Origin: Gp6-AA40 sp035711805 | GTDB taxonomy: Bacteria > Acidobacteriota > Vicinamibacteria > Vicinamibacterales > UBA2999 | DNA: 64,000 bases | Direction: 5' to 3' | Assembly: GCA_035711805.1 (NCBI GenBank) | Contig: DASTBV010000059.1 | Coordinates: 12,902 to 76,901 of the forward strand | Shown here: one piece after another, positions 14,715 through 23,307 of the stretch | Layout of the letters: each line of letters begins with the position of its first letter | Position numbering within the stretch: position 1 is the first letter of the stretch | Notes under the pieces: model-generated | Databases searched by the model: none | Seen by the model: only the letters and a program-made list of their open reading frames with translations | Told to the model about the DNA's origin: nothing | Translations under genes and position numbers: made by a program

Positions 14715-17519
14715 CTACCGGGGAGCAAAAAGCCGGCGCACGTCGTCCCTCCAGTTCAGGATGAAGCGCAGCGACACCGGGCTCAGTCTGCGCGCGCGCT
14801 CCTGCTGCGCTTCCGGGCTCGCCTGATTCAGCAGGAAGCGCCCGTCGGGAGAAACGTCGTAGGTGGCCCGTACCGTGGTTCCGCCGCCAAGGATGTTTTG
14901 GTTGAACAGCACCACAGGTTTTCCCGGAACGAACGACGTGCCGGACACCGTGAACGGTACGGCCGTGAACGCCGGCGGGGTTCCCGCACCGCCGGGCGCC
15001 CGGTAAAAGAGCTCGTTGCTGTTCTTCGACCACGCTGGATCCTCTGCTCCGCCGGTCGTCACCGTCACCCGCGGCCCGGGGCCGGGATACGGCTGCACGT
15101 AAATCTGGGGTCGGCCGCTGTCGTTCGAGGTGTACGCCAGCCACTTTCCATCAGGCGAAATCTCCGGAAACCGCTCGTCGGCCGGCGTCGCCAGAATCGG
15201 ACGAACCTGCTCGGGCTGATCCACCGACACCGCATAGATGTCCGTGTTCCCGCCCAGCGACGTGAATCCCCGGGTGAAGACCAGCTCCTTCCCATCCGGC
15301 GTCCACGAGCTCGGCACGTCGAATGGCCCCTCCGTCAGCCGCTTCGCTTCGCGCAGGTTGACCCCATCGTTGAGAAAGATCTGCTGCGGCCCCGCACGAT
15401 CCGACCGGAAGGCGAAATGCGAGCCGGCCGGCGCAAAGATCGGAAATGCGTTCTGTCCCTCGAACGTCGCGCGGTCCTCCGTCCCTCGAGCCGTGTCGAA
15501 GATCCAGATGTCCTTGTTGATATACAGCTCGCTGAACGCGACACGAACGCCATCCGGGAGGACGCGCCCGCCGAAGCGGAACATGTTGCGCATGCCGGTG
15601 ACCGGCGTCGGACTGCCCTTCCGATCGAACCAGACGAGCGACGTCAGCAGCGGCGGCTCGACGGAGCCAGGTGCGTAAAACAGGTCGCCCGTCGTCGCCA
15701 CGCTGAACTGCGCCGCTCCCGTCCAATTGGTGCCGGCCAGCCCGTACACCGAGTGCATCACGTCGTCGACGGCCTGCACTTCCTTGCCGCTGACAGACAG
15801 CGAAGCCAGATCGAACGGGACCGCAAGCAGCTTTCCTTTCCTGGCAAAGATCAGCGTGTTGTCTCCCGCGTATTGCGCATCGACGGCATCGTCGAGCAGC
15901 TTTTTGCGCTCACCGCTCTTCACCGACTGTACCCAGACCTGCGCACGCGACCAATCCGGCGCGACGGCCGAGAACGGAATGACGGTGAACAGCACACCAT
16001 CGCCGTCCGGCAGAAAGTGCGGGAGACGATGCGACGATTCGTGGGCGGCCTGATCGAGTGTCGTCAGCGCTTCGGGTTTCCCTCCGGTGTCGGGGACCAT
16101 GCTCAACCCGGCGCCCTGCGTGACGGCGAAGACGATCGTTCCGTTCCGGCCCCAGGTGATTCCCGGCGGTCCGAACGCCCCCGGACCGGTCAGGCCTTCT
16201 GTGATGACGGCCGGCGGCCCGCCGGCCAGCGCCACCTTCTTGATCTGCGATCCCTGCTGGAAGGCGAGCCACTCCCCGTCCGGCGAAAACGTCAGGTTCA
16301 CCGCACCTTCGGTTCCTGCAATCTGTGTATCTCCGGATCGATTGAGGCTTCTGACAAAGATTCGTGGCGGCATGCCGGTGGTAGCGGCGATGAACGCCAC
16401 GCGCTGTCCATCCGGAGACAGCTCTACGGCGTGCCGGTTGCCGTGCGCGAGAAAGTAGCCAGCAGGCAATGGATATTCGAACTGCAGCTGCGGACGATCG
16501 GTGGCCGGCGACGGGCGCCACATCCACGCGGCAACACCTCCCGCCAGGCATACGACTGCTGCCGCCCAGGGCAGCAGGCGCGTCCAGAGCGGCGTCGCAG
16601 CCGGACGGATGACCGCGACCGGCCCGCTGTTCGCCGGCTCCTCCGGCTTCTCGATCAGATCCTGGATGACGATGCGCGCATCGCCGATGGATTGCAGGCG
16701 GTTCTTCGGATTTTTTGTCAGACAGCGCTGGATCAGCTGACGCAGCGCGCGCGGCGTATCCGGAGGCAACTGCTCCCATTCCGGTTCCCGTTCGAGAATC
16801 TTCGCCAGCGTGTCGGTGACCGTTTCACCTTCGAAGATGGGTCCGCCGGTAAGCATCCGGAACAGCACGACGCCGAACGCCCAGATGTCCGTGCGCCGAT
16901 CAACGACGCGCCCACGTGCCTGTTCCGGCGACATGTATGCCGCCGTCCCCATGATCATGCCGGCCTGCGTCGCTCCGGAGGTGGCACCGGTGAGTGCGCT
17001 CGGAGCCATCGTCGGCGACATGGAGAGCGAGACGTTTGACGACTCCGCCTCGGCGGTCTTCGCCAGGCCGAAGTCGAGCACCTTCACCTTGTCGTCCGCC
17101 GTGACCTTGATGTTCGCCGGCTTCAGGTCGCGGTGAACGATGCCCGCTTCGTGCGCTTCCTCGAGGCCTTCGGCAATCTGCTTCGCGATGATGAGCGTCT
17201 CGCGGAGCGGTAATGCGCCCCGGCGGATCCGCTCTTCCAGCGTCTCGCCCGGCACCAGCTCCATCACCAGGAAATGACGGCCGCTCACTTCTTCCACGCC
17301 GTAGATTGCGGCGACGTTCGGATGGTTCAGCGACGCCAGGACGCGCGCTTCACGCTGGAAGCGCGCGACGCGGTCGCTGTCGCTGCCGAAGGCTTCCGGG
17401 AGGAACTTGATGGCGACGGTCCGTCCGAGCTTCGTATCGGAGGCCTGATAGACCTCGCCCATGCCGCCGGTGCCGAGGTGCGAGGTGATCTCGTAGTGCG
17501 CGAGCCGTGATCCGATCAT
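14715..17519 (-). CDS. Hanks-type Ser/Thr protein kinase with TolB/WD40-like propeller
   Basis: A 934-residue protein from ATG 17519. The kinase domain (about 8-270) has GTGGMGEVY, VAIKFLPEAF, HRDLKPANIKV, DFGLAKT and GTAAYMSPEQARG. One transmembrane helix (LLPWAAAVVCLAGGVAAWMW, about 305-325) is followed by 600 residues of TolB-like propeller (VELSPDGQRVAF, LTFSPDGEWLAFQQGSQ, WTPDGKELVFTRG, ISPDGKWLAYTSN). The propeller should face the periplasm and sense an unknown signal. The start has no ribosome binding site but a TATGAT box 12 bases ahead. The phosphatase gene follows after five bases. Confidence 0.95.
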   Translation of the reverse strand: MIGSRLAHYEITSHLGTGGMGEVYQASDTKLGRTVAIKFLPEAFGSDSDRVARFQREARVLASLNHPNVAAIYGVEEVSGRHFLVMELVPGETLEERIRRGALPLRETLIIAKQIAEGLEEAHEAGIVHRDLKPANIKVTADDKVKVLDFGLAKTAEAESSNVSLSMSPTMAPSALTGATSGATQAGMIMGTAAYMSPEQARGRVVDRRTDIWAFGVVLFRMLTGGPIFEGETVTDTLAKILEREPEWEQLPPDTPRALRQLIQRCLTKNPKNRLQSIGDARIVIQDLIEKPEEPANSGPVAVIRPAATPLWTRLLPWAAAVVCLAGGVAAWMWRPSPATDRPQLQFEYPLPAGYFLAHGNRHAVELSPDGQRVAFIAATTGMPPRIFVRSLNRSGDTQIAGTEGAVNLTFSPDGEWLAFQQGSQIKKVALAGGPPAVITEGLTGPGAFGPPGITWGRNGTIVFAVTQGAGLSMVPDTGGKPEALTTLDQAAHESSHRLPHFLPDGDGVLFTVIPFSAVAPDWSRAQVWVQSVKSGERKKLLDDAVDAQYAGDNTLIFARKGKLLAVPFDLASLSVSGKEVQAVDDVMHSVYGLAGTNWTGAAQFSVATTGDLFYAPGSVEPPLLTSLVWFDRKGSPTPVTGMRNMFRFGGRVLPDGVRVAFSELYINKDIWIFDTARGTEDRATFEGQNAFPIFAPAGSHFAFRSDRAGPQQIFLNDGVNLREAKRLTEGPFDVPSSWTPDGKELVFTRGFTSLGGNTDIYAVSVDQPEQVRPILATPADERFPEISPDGKWLAYTSNDSGRPQIYVQPYPGPGPRVTVTTGGAEDPAWSKNSNELFYRAPGGAGTPPAFTAVPFTVSGTSFVPGKPVVLFNQNILGGGTTVRATYDVSPDGRFLLNQASPEAQQERARRLSPVSLRFILNWRDDVRRLFAPR

Positions 17520-17531
17520 GCGAAGGCCTAA

Positions 17532-17537
17532 ATCATA
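17532..17537 (-). promoter_or_regulatory. Candidate -10 box (TATGAT) of a leaderless kinase transcript
   Basis: TATGAT on the minus strand, 12 bases before ATG 17519. The box overlaps the last codons of the GNAT gene on the same strand, so kinase and phosphatase can be transcribed apart from it. Confidence 0.45.
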
Positions 17538-18042
17538 AGTCCTTCCGCATGAACACACAGTCGATCGGCCGGCCGGAGCGCAGGTTCGTGGCGCCGCGCC
17601 CGAGCTCGACGTAGCCCTGCGCGCGATAAAACTCCACGCCGGCCAGAGAGGCGTCGATGAGGACCCGGGCCGCACCACGCTCCGTGGCGTCTTCCTCGGC
17701 CCTGCGCAGCAGGGCCGATCCGATCCCGCGGCGCGCCGCGAGGCCCCGCACATACACCGACGTACCGTAGGTATCCGCTTCGATGCGGTAGTCGCTCGCG
17801 AAGCCGAGCACGAGTGATGTGCCGCCGACGATGCCGGTCGCAATGAAGAACACTTCGCCGTTGTCCATGGCGCGCAGATAGAGGTCCGCAGCGACGTGCT
17901 CCTGCCAGTCGTCGACGACGCCGGCCGGATACGACAGCGCACCCAGGGCTCGGATCGAATCGCGATGCGCCTCGGCTATCGCTGTGGCATCGCGCGCCTC
18001 CGCCCGTCGAATCTGCAGATCGTGTATCGTTGCGCGTTCCAT
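17533..18042 (-). CDS. GNAT-family N-acetyltransferase
   Basis: A 169-residue protein beginning MERATIHDLQIRRAEARDATAIAEAHRDS, a standard GNAT opening. The acetyl-CoA loop is VRGLAARRGIGSALLRRAEEDA (motif A, R/Q-x-x-G-x-G/A form) and the C-terminal part has GVEFYRAQGYVELG. The acceptor is not predictable. The start is 24 bases from the divergent DinB gene, and its stop lies 13 bases before the kinase start. Confidence 0.9.
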   Translation of the reverse strand: MERATIHDLQIRRAEARDATAIAEAHRDSIRALGALSYPAGVVDDWQEHVAADLYLRAMDNGEVFFIATGIVGGTSLVLGFASDYRIEADTYGTSVYVRGLAARRGIGSALLRRAEEDATERGAARVLIDASLAGVEFYRAQGYVELGRGATNLRSGRPIDCVFMRKDL

Positions 18043-18066
18043 GAGCAGGATGGTAAACCGTTCGAA

Positions 18067-18549
18067 ATGATCGCGGCCGAGGCCATCATTGACGCGCTGG
18101 CGCGAGCGCCGTCCGTTGTCGTGCCGCTCGTTCGCGAGGTCCCCGCCTCCATACTGAAACGCCGGCCGGCCTCGGGAAAGTGGTCGGCGCACGAGCACGC
18201 CTGCCACCTGGCGGTGGTGCATCGACTGTTCGTCGAGCGATTGGATGACCTGCTGTCGACGCCAGCGCCGGTGATTACGCCGTACGATCCGGGCCGCGAC
18301 GATCCGGACGATGCGCTGATGGCGCTCGACCTGGAGGAATCGCTGCAGCGCTACGTGGACGACCGCGCGCGCCTGGTCACCCGCCTCCGCCAACTGTCGG
18401 ACGCCGACTGGCAGCGCACCGCAGAACACGGCGAGTACAGCCGCTACTCCGTGTTCATCATGTTCAGACATCTGGCGCTGCATGATTTCTTTCACGCCTA
18501 CCGGATAGAGGAATTGCTTCTGAACAAAGAGTGGACACATGGCCGTTGA
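18067..18549 (+). CDS. DinB/YfiT-like four-helix metal-dependent protein
   Basis: A 160-residue protein from ATG 18067. DinB-type features are KRRPASGKWSAHEHACHLAVVHRLFVERL with the first His ligands and FRHLALHDFFHAYRIEELL with the last ones (H-x3-H). Members include thiol-dependent transferases and damage-induced proteins of unknown role. It overlaps the next gene by 11 bases and is probably co-translated with it. Confidence 0.85.
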   Translation: MIAAEAIIDALARAPSVVVPLVREVPASILKRRPASGKWSAHEHACHLAVVHRLFVERLDDLLSTPAPVITPYDPGRDDPDDALMALDLEESLQRYVDDRARLVTRLRQLSDADWQRTAEHGEYSRYSVFIMFRHLALHDFFHAYRIEELLLNKEWTHGR

Positions 18550-18995
18550 CGCGGGGCGCCTGCTCGCGTTTCTCCGCCGGCATCGGCTGGCCGTGCAGGC
18601 GTCGGTGTCTGCCGTCACGGCGCCGCAGGCGGCGGTAGTCGGCTATGCGGTGACCGACCGGTTCGAGATCGTGTTCGACACGCTCGCGTCGTCCCGCAAG
18701 GCGACGAACCTGCGCCTCAACGAAGGCATCGCGCTGGTGATCGGCGGAACGCTCGAGGGTGACGAGCAGACAGTCCAGTACGAAGGTGTCGCGGACGAAC
18801 CTGCCGGGGCGGAACTCGAGTCGTTGAAACGCGTGTAACTACGCGGCCTGGCCCGACGGACCGACCCGGCTCGGGTGGCCGGGATTGATCTACGTCCGCG
18901 TGCGGCCGACGTGGATTCGTTACAGCGACTTCAACATGAATCCTCCGCAAATCGTGGAGTTCACCGCGGAGCAATTAACAGAAAGGCCGACGTAA
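18539..18995 (+). pseudogene. Pyridoxamine-phosphate-oxidase-like gene broken by a single-base frameshift
   Basis: The first frame (99 codons, MAVDAGRLLAFLRRHRLAVQASVSA) ends at TAA 18836-18838. Removing one A at 18837/18838 joins LESLKRV to YYAAWPDGPTRLGWPGL and WIRYSDFNMNPPQIVEF, the expected C-terminal half of a general-stress/FMN-binding pyridoxamine oxidase-like protein, ending at TAA 18993-18995. The full product would be about 151 residues. Either a recent mutation or an error in the sequence. The stop of the restored frame lies inside a REP. Confidence 0.75.
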
Positions 18996-19009
18996 ACGTC
19001 GGCCTCTAC
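18984..19009 (-). repeat. GTAG-headed REP, subfamily C
   Basis: Minus-strand head GTAG, then palindrome AGGCCGACGT-TTACGTCGGCCT. A second copy is at 54303-54328 in the other orientation. Confidence 0.85.
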
Positions 19010-19017
19010 CAGCGGAT

Positions 19018-19098
19018 GAACGAGTCGAACGCAATCAGCGCGGCGAACGACTCGAACGACTCGAACGATCCGAACGACTCGAACGGTTCGAACGACTA
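19018..19098. repeat. Tandem-word repeat W8 (CGAACGACT type)
   Basis: Repeats of the word TCGAACGAC/CGAACGACTC run up to CTA 19096-19098, which is the stop codon (TAG) of the DUF1552 gene on the minus strand. The same word ends at a stop codon at 30968-30970. Confidence 0.78.
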
Positions 19099-20430
19099 GA
19101 CCGCGAGCGGCTCGAGAATCCGCCCGTTGCTATCGCCGAACTTCTCGAGCCGCACGCCGCCGCTGTCCATGATCGTCAGCAGCAGGTTGGCCATCGGCGT
19201 GTCGAGCTTGTACTGATGATGGCGGCCCATCTTGAACCTGCCGCCGAGCCCACCCGCCATCAGCGTCGGCAGATCGGAGTGGCGGTGCATGTTGCCGTCG
19301 CCCATGCCGCCGCCGTAGAGCAGCAGCGACTGATCGAGGACGGAACCGTCGCCTTCCGGCATCGCCTGCAGCTTCTCGAGGAAGTAGGCGAAGAGCTGCG
19401 ACTGATAGAGATCGATGCGTGCCTTCTTGGCGATCAGGTTCGGGTCGTTGCGATGGTGCGAGACGCCGTGGTGCTGTTCGGGCACGCCGATGCTCGGGAA
19501 CGTCATCGTGCTCAGCTCGCGCGACATGATCATGCTGAACACGCGCGTGATGTCGGCCTGGAAGGCCAGCGCCTGCAGGTCGAACATCAGCTTCGTATGC
19601 GCGTCGAACGTCGAGGGAATGTCCGCCGGCCGTTCGGGCAGCTCGATGTCCACCGGCTGCGACTCCGCGTTCTGGATCCGCTGCTCGATCTCGCGCACCG
19701 AATCGAGGTACTCGCGCAGCTTATTCCTGTCGCCGCGGCCCAGGCTGTTGGCGACGCGGCTCGCCTCTTCGCGCACCGAATCCAGGATGCTTCCCTCGGA
19801 ACGGCTGCGCGCCTGGCGCGCCTCGGCGCTGCCGCCGTCGCCAAAGAGCCGTTCGAAGAGAATGCGCGGATGCGATTCCGTGTTGTTCGGCGTCGTCTCG
19901 TTGCGCCACGAGACGGTGTTGACGTAGAAGCAGTCGCCTGAATCGCAGGAGCCCTGCGTCGGGAAGTCCACCGACATCTCGACCGATGGGATGCGTGACG
20001 TCTTGCCGATCTCCCGCACGAGGAGCTGATCGACGGTGGTCGCCAGCTTGACCTCGACGCCCGGCTGGGTGCGGTCGTAGGCGTGCACGCCCGTCAGCCA
20101 GACCGCCGATGCGCGCGGATGATCGCCGGTGCCGTCGCCGAAGGTGTCGGCCTGCAGGTGCGAGAGCCCGCTGAGCACCGAGATCTTGTCGCGAAGGCTG
20201 GCGAACGGCTGCAGCGTCGGCGTCAGATCGAAGTTGGCGCCGGTGGTGGCAGGCGTCCACAGGTTCTGGATGACGCCGTTGGCGATGTAGACGAAGCCGT
20301 AGCGCGGCGTCGGCTTGAGCGCGCGAGCGGACAGGGCCGGGACCATCGCGTCGAGAAACGGCAGCGCGATCGTCGTGCCCATGGCACGGAGGAACGTTCG
20401 CCGCGGGAGTGCTCTTTTCGCAACAAACAT
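19096..20430 (-). CDS. DUF1552 secreted protein
   Basis: A 444-residue protein; ATG 20430 has GAGAGG ahead. It opens with a twin-arginine-like signal (LPRRTFLRAMGTTIALPFLDAMVPAL). DUF1552 features include YGFVYIANGVIQNLWTP, VLSGLSHLQADTFGDGTGDHPRA and the C-terminal LLYGGGMGDGNMHRHSDLPTLMAGGLGGRFKMGRH. These proteins belong to a sulfatase/DUF1501-like alkaline-phosphatase-superfamily neighbourhood in planctomycetes and acidobacteria. The DUF1592 partner is encoded upstream on the same strand; the pairing is conserved in many genomes. Activity unknown. Confidence 0.9.
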   Translation of the reverse strand: MFVAKRALPRRTFLRAMGTTIALPFLDAMVPALSARALKPTPRYGFVYIANGVIQNLWTPATTGANFDLTPTLQPFASLRDKISVLSGLSHLQADTFGDGTGDHPRASAVWLTGVHAYDRTQPGVEVKLATTVDQLLVREIGKTSRIPSVEMSVDFPTQGSCDSGDCFYVNTVSWRNETTPNNTESHPRILFERLFGDGGSAEARQARSRSEGSILDSVREEASRVANSLGRGDRNKLREYLDSVREIEQRIQNAESQPVDIELPERPADIPSTFDAHTKLMFDLQALAFQADITRVFSMIMSRELSTMTFPSIGVPEQHHGVSHHRNDPNLIAKKARIDLYQSQLFAYFLEKLQAMPEGDGSVLDQSLLLYGGGMGDGNMHRHSDLPTLMAGGLGGRFKMGRHHQYKLDTPMANLLLTIMDSGGVRLEKFGDSNGRILEPLAV

Positions 20431-20451
20431 CACTGGCCTCTCACCGTCACA

Positions 20452-20520
20452 ACACACCGAGGCACCGAGTTCACCGAGGTCGAAATAGTGTTGCTCAGTG
20501 CCTCGGTGTCTCGGTGTGTC
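20452..20520. repeat. Tandem-word palindrome W3 (CACACCGAG type)
   Basis: ACACACCGAGGCACCGAG on the left with near-complement CTCGGTGTCTCGGTGTGT on the right. It fills the space between the DUF1592 stop and the DUF1552 start. Sister of 5483-5554 and 49785-49856. Confidence 0.82.
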
Positions 20521-20524
20521 ATCT

Positions 20525-23197
20525 TCATTGGCTGTCGCTCCCGGCTTCGCGCATCTGGAACGGACGGCTCTTCACGATCCCAAGCACCAGCGACGCCAGC
20601 GTATGATTCGCCGGCGCCGATTCGCGCAGCACCGCGCGCACGGTGGGCGCGTCATAGTATTGCAGGTTGCGCCCGATCGCGTACATCAGTAACCGCTCCG
20701 CGACGGTGCCGACGAATTGCTCGGGCTGACGCAGCAGTTCCTTCTTCAGCCCGGGAATTCCCTCGAATTTCGTCCCCTCCGGGAACACGCCGGTTGCGTC
20801 GATGGGCTGGTCGCCGTCGCGCTCGCGCCACCGCCCGACGGCGTCGAAATTCTCCATGGCAAAGCCGATCGGGTCCATACGCGCGTGGCAGCCGGCGCAC
20901 GCCGGAGCAGCGCGGTGCTGAATCATCGCCTCGCGAAGCGTCAATGGCTTGCCGGGCGAGGTTTCGGTTTTCAGCGATGGCACGTCGGCTGGCGGGGGCG
21001 GCGGCGCTGCCGAGAGCAGATTCTCGAGCACCCACTTGCCGCGCAGCACCGGCGACGTCCGCGTCGAGTATGAGGTGATCGTCAGAACGCTTCCCTGCCC
21101 CAGCAGGCCGCCGCGGACGCTGCCCTCGGAAAACGTGACGCGGCGGAAGTGGCTGCCCCTGATGTTCGGGATCCCATAGTGGCGTGCCAGCCGTTCGTTC
21201 AGGAAGGTGTAGTTCGCCCGCAGCAGGTCGAGGACGCTTCGGTTCTCGCGGAAGACGCTGCTGATGAACAGTTCCGTCTCCCGCTGCATGGCCGTGCGCA
21301 GCGTCTCGTCGAAGTCGGCAAACAGGATCTCGTCCGGCAGCTTCGCGCCGATGTCCCGCAGGTACAGCCATTGGGCGGCGAAGTTCGTGACGAGCGATTC
21401 CGAGCGCGGGTCCGCCATCATGCGGCGCACCTGCTGCTCGAGCACCTTCGGGTCCTTCAGCCGTCCCGCCGCGGCCGCATCGAGCAGCTCGTCGTCCGGG
21501 ATGCTGCTCCAGATGAAGAACGACAACCGCGACGCGAGCTCGAGATCGCTGACGCGATATGCCGTGCCAGCGGCAACACTTGCAGGTTCGCGCTCGATGC
21601 GAAACAGGAACTGCGAGCTGACGAGTAGACGTTCGAGAGCTTTCTGGATGCCGAGATCGAAACTCCCTGCAGCGGCGGGTCCGCCGCCGCTGGAATTGCC
21701 CGCTCCGGCGGCACCCGCCCCACGACGGCCCTGTTCGTAGAAGGGCAGCAGATCCTTGATATCCGCTTCGGTTGCCGGACGGCGATACGCGCGTCGCACG
21801 AGCGTCGAGAGAATCCGGCGCGCGCACGGGAGTTCCTCGACCGCCGAGGCAGGACGGCAGACGAAGATCCGCCGACGGCTCGGCGAATCGCCGGGCCCGG
21901 TGACGTTATAGGGACCGCTGATCGTCACGCTGTTGATCGCCGGCTGCGTGCCGCGGCTGCGCATGCGAGGCCGCAGCGTCGCCTCGTCGCGCGCCTCGGT
22001 CCGCTGCACGAACGCAACGCCAATCAGCTTCGGGCCGGCCTTCAGCGAGAGCGGGAACTCCAGCGGACCTGCGGCAGCGCCTCGACCTCTCCCACCGGCA
22101 CGACCACCCTGTGCACCCCCTGCACCCCCTGCACCCCCTGCACCCCCTGCACTTCCTGCACCCCCTGCACTTCCTGCACTTCCTGCACCCCCTGCACCTC
22201 CTGCACCTCCTGCACCTCCTGCACCTCCTGAACCCCGTGAACCTGCGCCGTCTACCGGCCCGGCTCCTCGGCCGGCTACAGCCGGCCGATCAACGGACGG
22301 AGGCGTCGGGTCGGGATCTGCCGGATCGGGCTGGCCTGGCGGAGCGGCAACGCCTGGCGCACCGCGTCCCGCTCCACCAAGCTGTCGCAGCGCGGCGCGT
22401 TCGCCGTCAACGAGGATCTCGAGCTCGTGACCCTGCGCATTGCCGACATCCACTCTGACGATGTAGGTGCCGTCCACGGGGAACTCGCTGCGCACGGCGA
22501 TTCCGCCGCGCGTGCCGAATGGCAGTTCCTCCACGCGCTCGTCCTGCGGATGCTCGGGATCGAGGCGATGGATGTTCACCATAACGGGCATCGCCGGATC
22601 GCCCACCGCGAGGCGGCTGATCTTCCGCGCCGCGTCGAGATACCGCTCCATGTTGCTCGGCGAGACGAACAGCAGGTCGGCGATGTTGTCGAAACCGCTG
22701 CTGATGTTGTCCGGCGGCAGCAGGTAGTCCACGCTCACCTCGCGCGGCAGCGATTCGAGCGCGAGCAGATCGCGCACGGCGTTCCGGTACTCCGTGCGGC
22801 TCAGACGATGTGCGAGCGGCAGCTTGCCAAGGTGCGGCCGGGCCGCTTCGGCCCGGTCCAACTCTGTTTCGAGGAACGTGGCGACACGGTCGTAGCCGGC
22901 GGCGTCCGGACGCGGAGCGCCCGGAGGCGGCATCGACTGCGTCCGCAGCTTGCGAACGACCTTCTCCCACCGATCCGCCCCGGCGGCGACGTTCGTGACG
23001 ACCGCCGGATCGATGACGAAGCCGCCGCTCTTCAGCCGCTCGTTATGGCAGGTCGCGCAGTACTGCTTGAGGACCGCGGCAGATGCCGCCGCCGCGGACG
23101 GTGCCGGCGCTGCGGGCGCCTGGGCTCCTGGCCTCGCCGTGGCGACCGCGATGGCGAATCCGAGCAGTGCGCAGCCGAGTAAACCTCTGTAGGACAT
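20525..23197 (-). CDS. DUF1587/DUF1592/DUF1588/DUF1585 cytochrome-like secreted protein
   Basis: An 890-residue protein with a signal peptide (residues 1-25, cut near PGAQA) and a c-type heme site CATCH at about residue 47 (KQYCATCHNERLKSGG). In order follow DUF1587 (RLSRTEYRNAVRDLL), a carbohydrate-binding-like region, DUF1592 (LASRLSFFIWSSIPDDELLDAAAAG), DUF1588 (LNERLARHYGIPNIRG; GGLLGQGSVLTITSYSTRTSPVLRGKW) and DUF1585 (C-terminal LLMYAIGR). A second heme-like motif CAGCH stands in APACAGCHARMDPIGFAMENFD. Between about residues 315 and 365 lies a Gly-Ala run encoded by fifteen nine-base repeats. Works with the DUF1552 protein encoded next; a periplasmic redox role is likely but unproven. 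Confidence 0.92.
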   Translation of the reverse strand: MSYRGLLGCALLGFAIAVATARPGAQAPAAPAPSAAAASAAVLKQYCATCHNERLKSGGFVIDPAVVTNVAAGADRWEKVVRKLRTQSMPPPGAPRPDAAGYDRVATFLETELDRAEAARPHLGKLPLAHRLSRTEYRNAVRDLLALESLPREVSVDYLLPPDNISSGFDNIADLLFVSPSNMERYLDAARKISRLAVGDPAMPVMVNIHRLDPEHPQDERVEELPFGTRGGIAVRSEFPVDGTYIVRVDVGNAQGHELEILVDGERAALRQLGGAGRGAPGVAAPPGQPDPADPDPTPPSVDRPAVAGRGAGPVDGAGSRGSGGAGGAGGAGGAGGAGSAGSAGGAGSAGGAGGAGGAGGAQGGRAGGRGRGAAAGPLEFPLSLKAGPKLIGVAFVQRTEARDEATLRPRMRSRGTQPAINSVTISGPYNVTGPGDSPSRRRIFVCRPASAVEELPCARRILSTLVRRAYRRPATEADIKDLLPFYEQGRRGAGAAGAGNSSGGGPAAAGSFDLGIQKALERLLVSSQFLFRIEREPASVAAGTAYRVSDLELASRLSFFIWSSIPDDELLDAAAAGRLKDPKVLEQQVRRMMADPRSESLVTNFAAQWLYLRDIGAKLPDEILFADFDETLRTAMQRETELFISSVFRENRSVLDLLRANYTFLNERLARHYGIPNIRGSHFRRVTFSEGSVRGGLLGQGSVLTITSYSTRTSPVLRGKWVLENLLSAAPPPPPADVPSLKTETSPGKPLTLREAMIQHRAAPACAGCHARMDPIGFAMENFDAVGRWRERDGDQPIDATGVFPEGTKFEGIPGLKKELLRQPEQFVGTVAERLLMYAIGRNLQYYDAPTVRAVLRESAPANHTLASLVLGIVKSRPFQMREAGSDSQ
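22111..22245. repeat. In-frame nine-base tandem repeat (CTGCACCCC type), 15 units
   Basis: Fifteen units, mainly CTGCACCCC, CTGCACCTC and CTGCACTTC, inside the DUF1592 gene. On the coding strand the word is AGGTGCAGG and codes for Gly-Ala-Gly/Ser triplets. It is the same word type as the intergenic palindrome at 3333. Confidence 0.9.
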
Positions 23198-23208
23198 TCA
23201 AATACGGG

Positions 23209-23214
23209 GTTATA
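23209..23214 (-). promoter_or_regulatory. Candidate -10 box (TATAAC) for the DUF1592 gene
   Basis: TATAAC on the minus strand, 11 bases before ATG 23197, with no Shine-Dalgarno sequence between. Confidence 0.4.
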
Positions 23215-23307
23215 TTAACGCCGTTGGCAGACGCGCCTGACCCCGGGGGTCCCCATCGCGCCTGCGCGATGGGGTGGCGTGGCGCGTCCCACGATTCCGG
23301 AGGAAAT

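Noticed and set aside
14460..17039. Long open frame on the plus strand opposite the kinase
   Set aside because: Arg-rich shadow of the kinase gene with no domain; GC-rich codon bias keeps antisense frames open.
22111..22245. Regular repeats that could suggest a CRISPR array
   Set aside because: Units are nine bases with no spacers and are in frame inside the DUF1592 gene.
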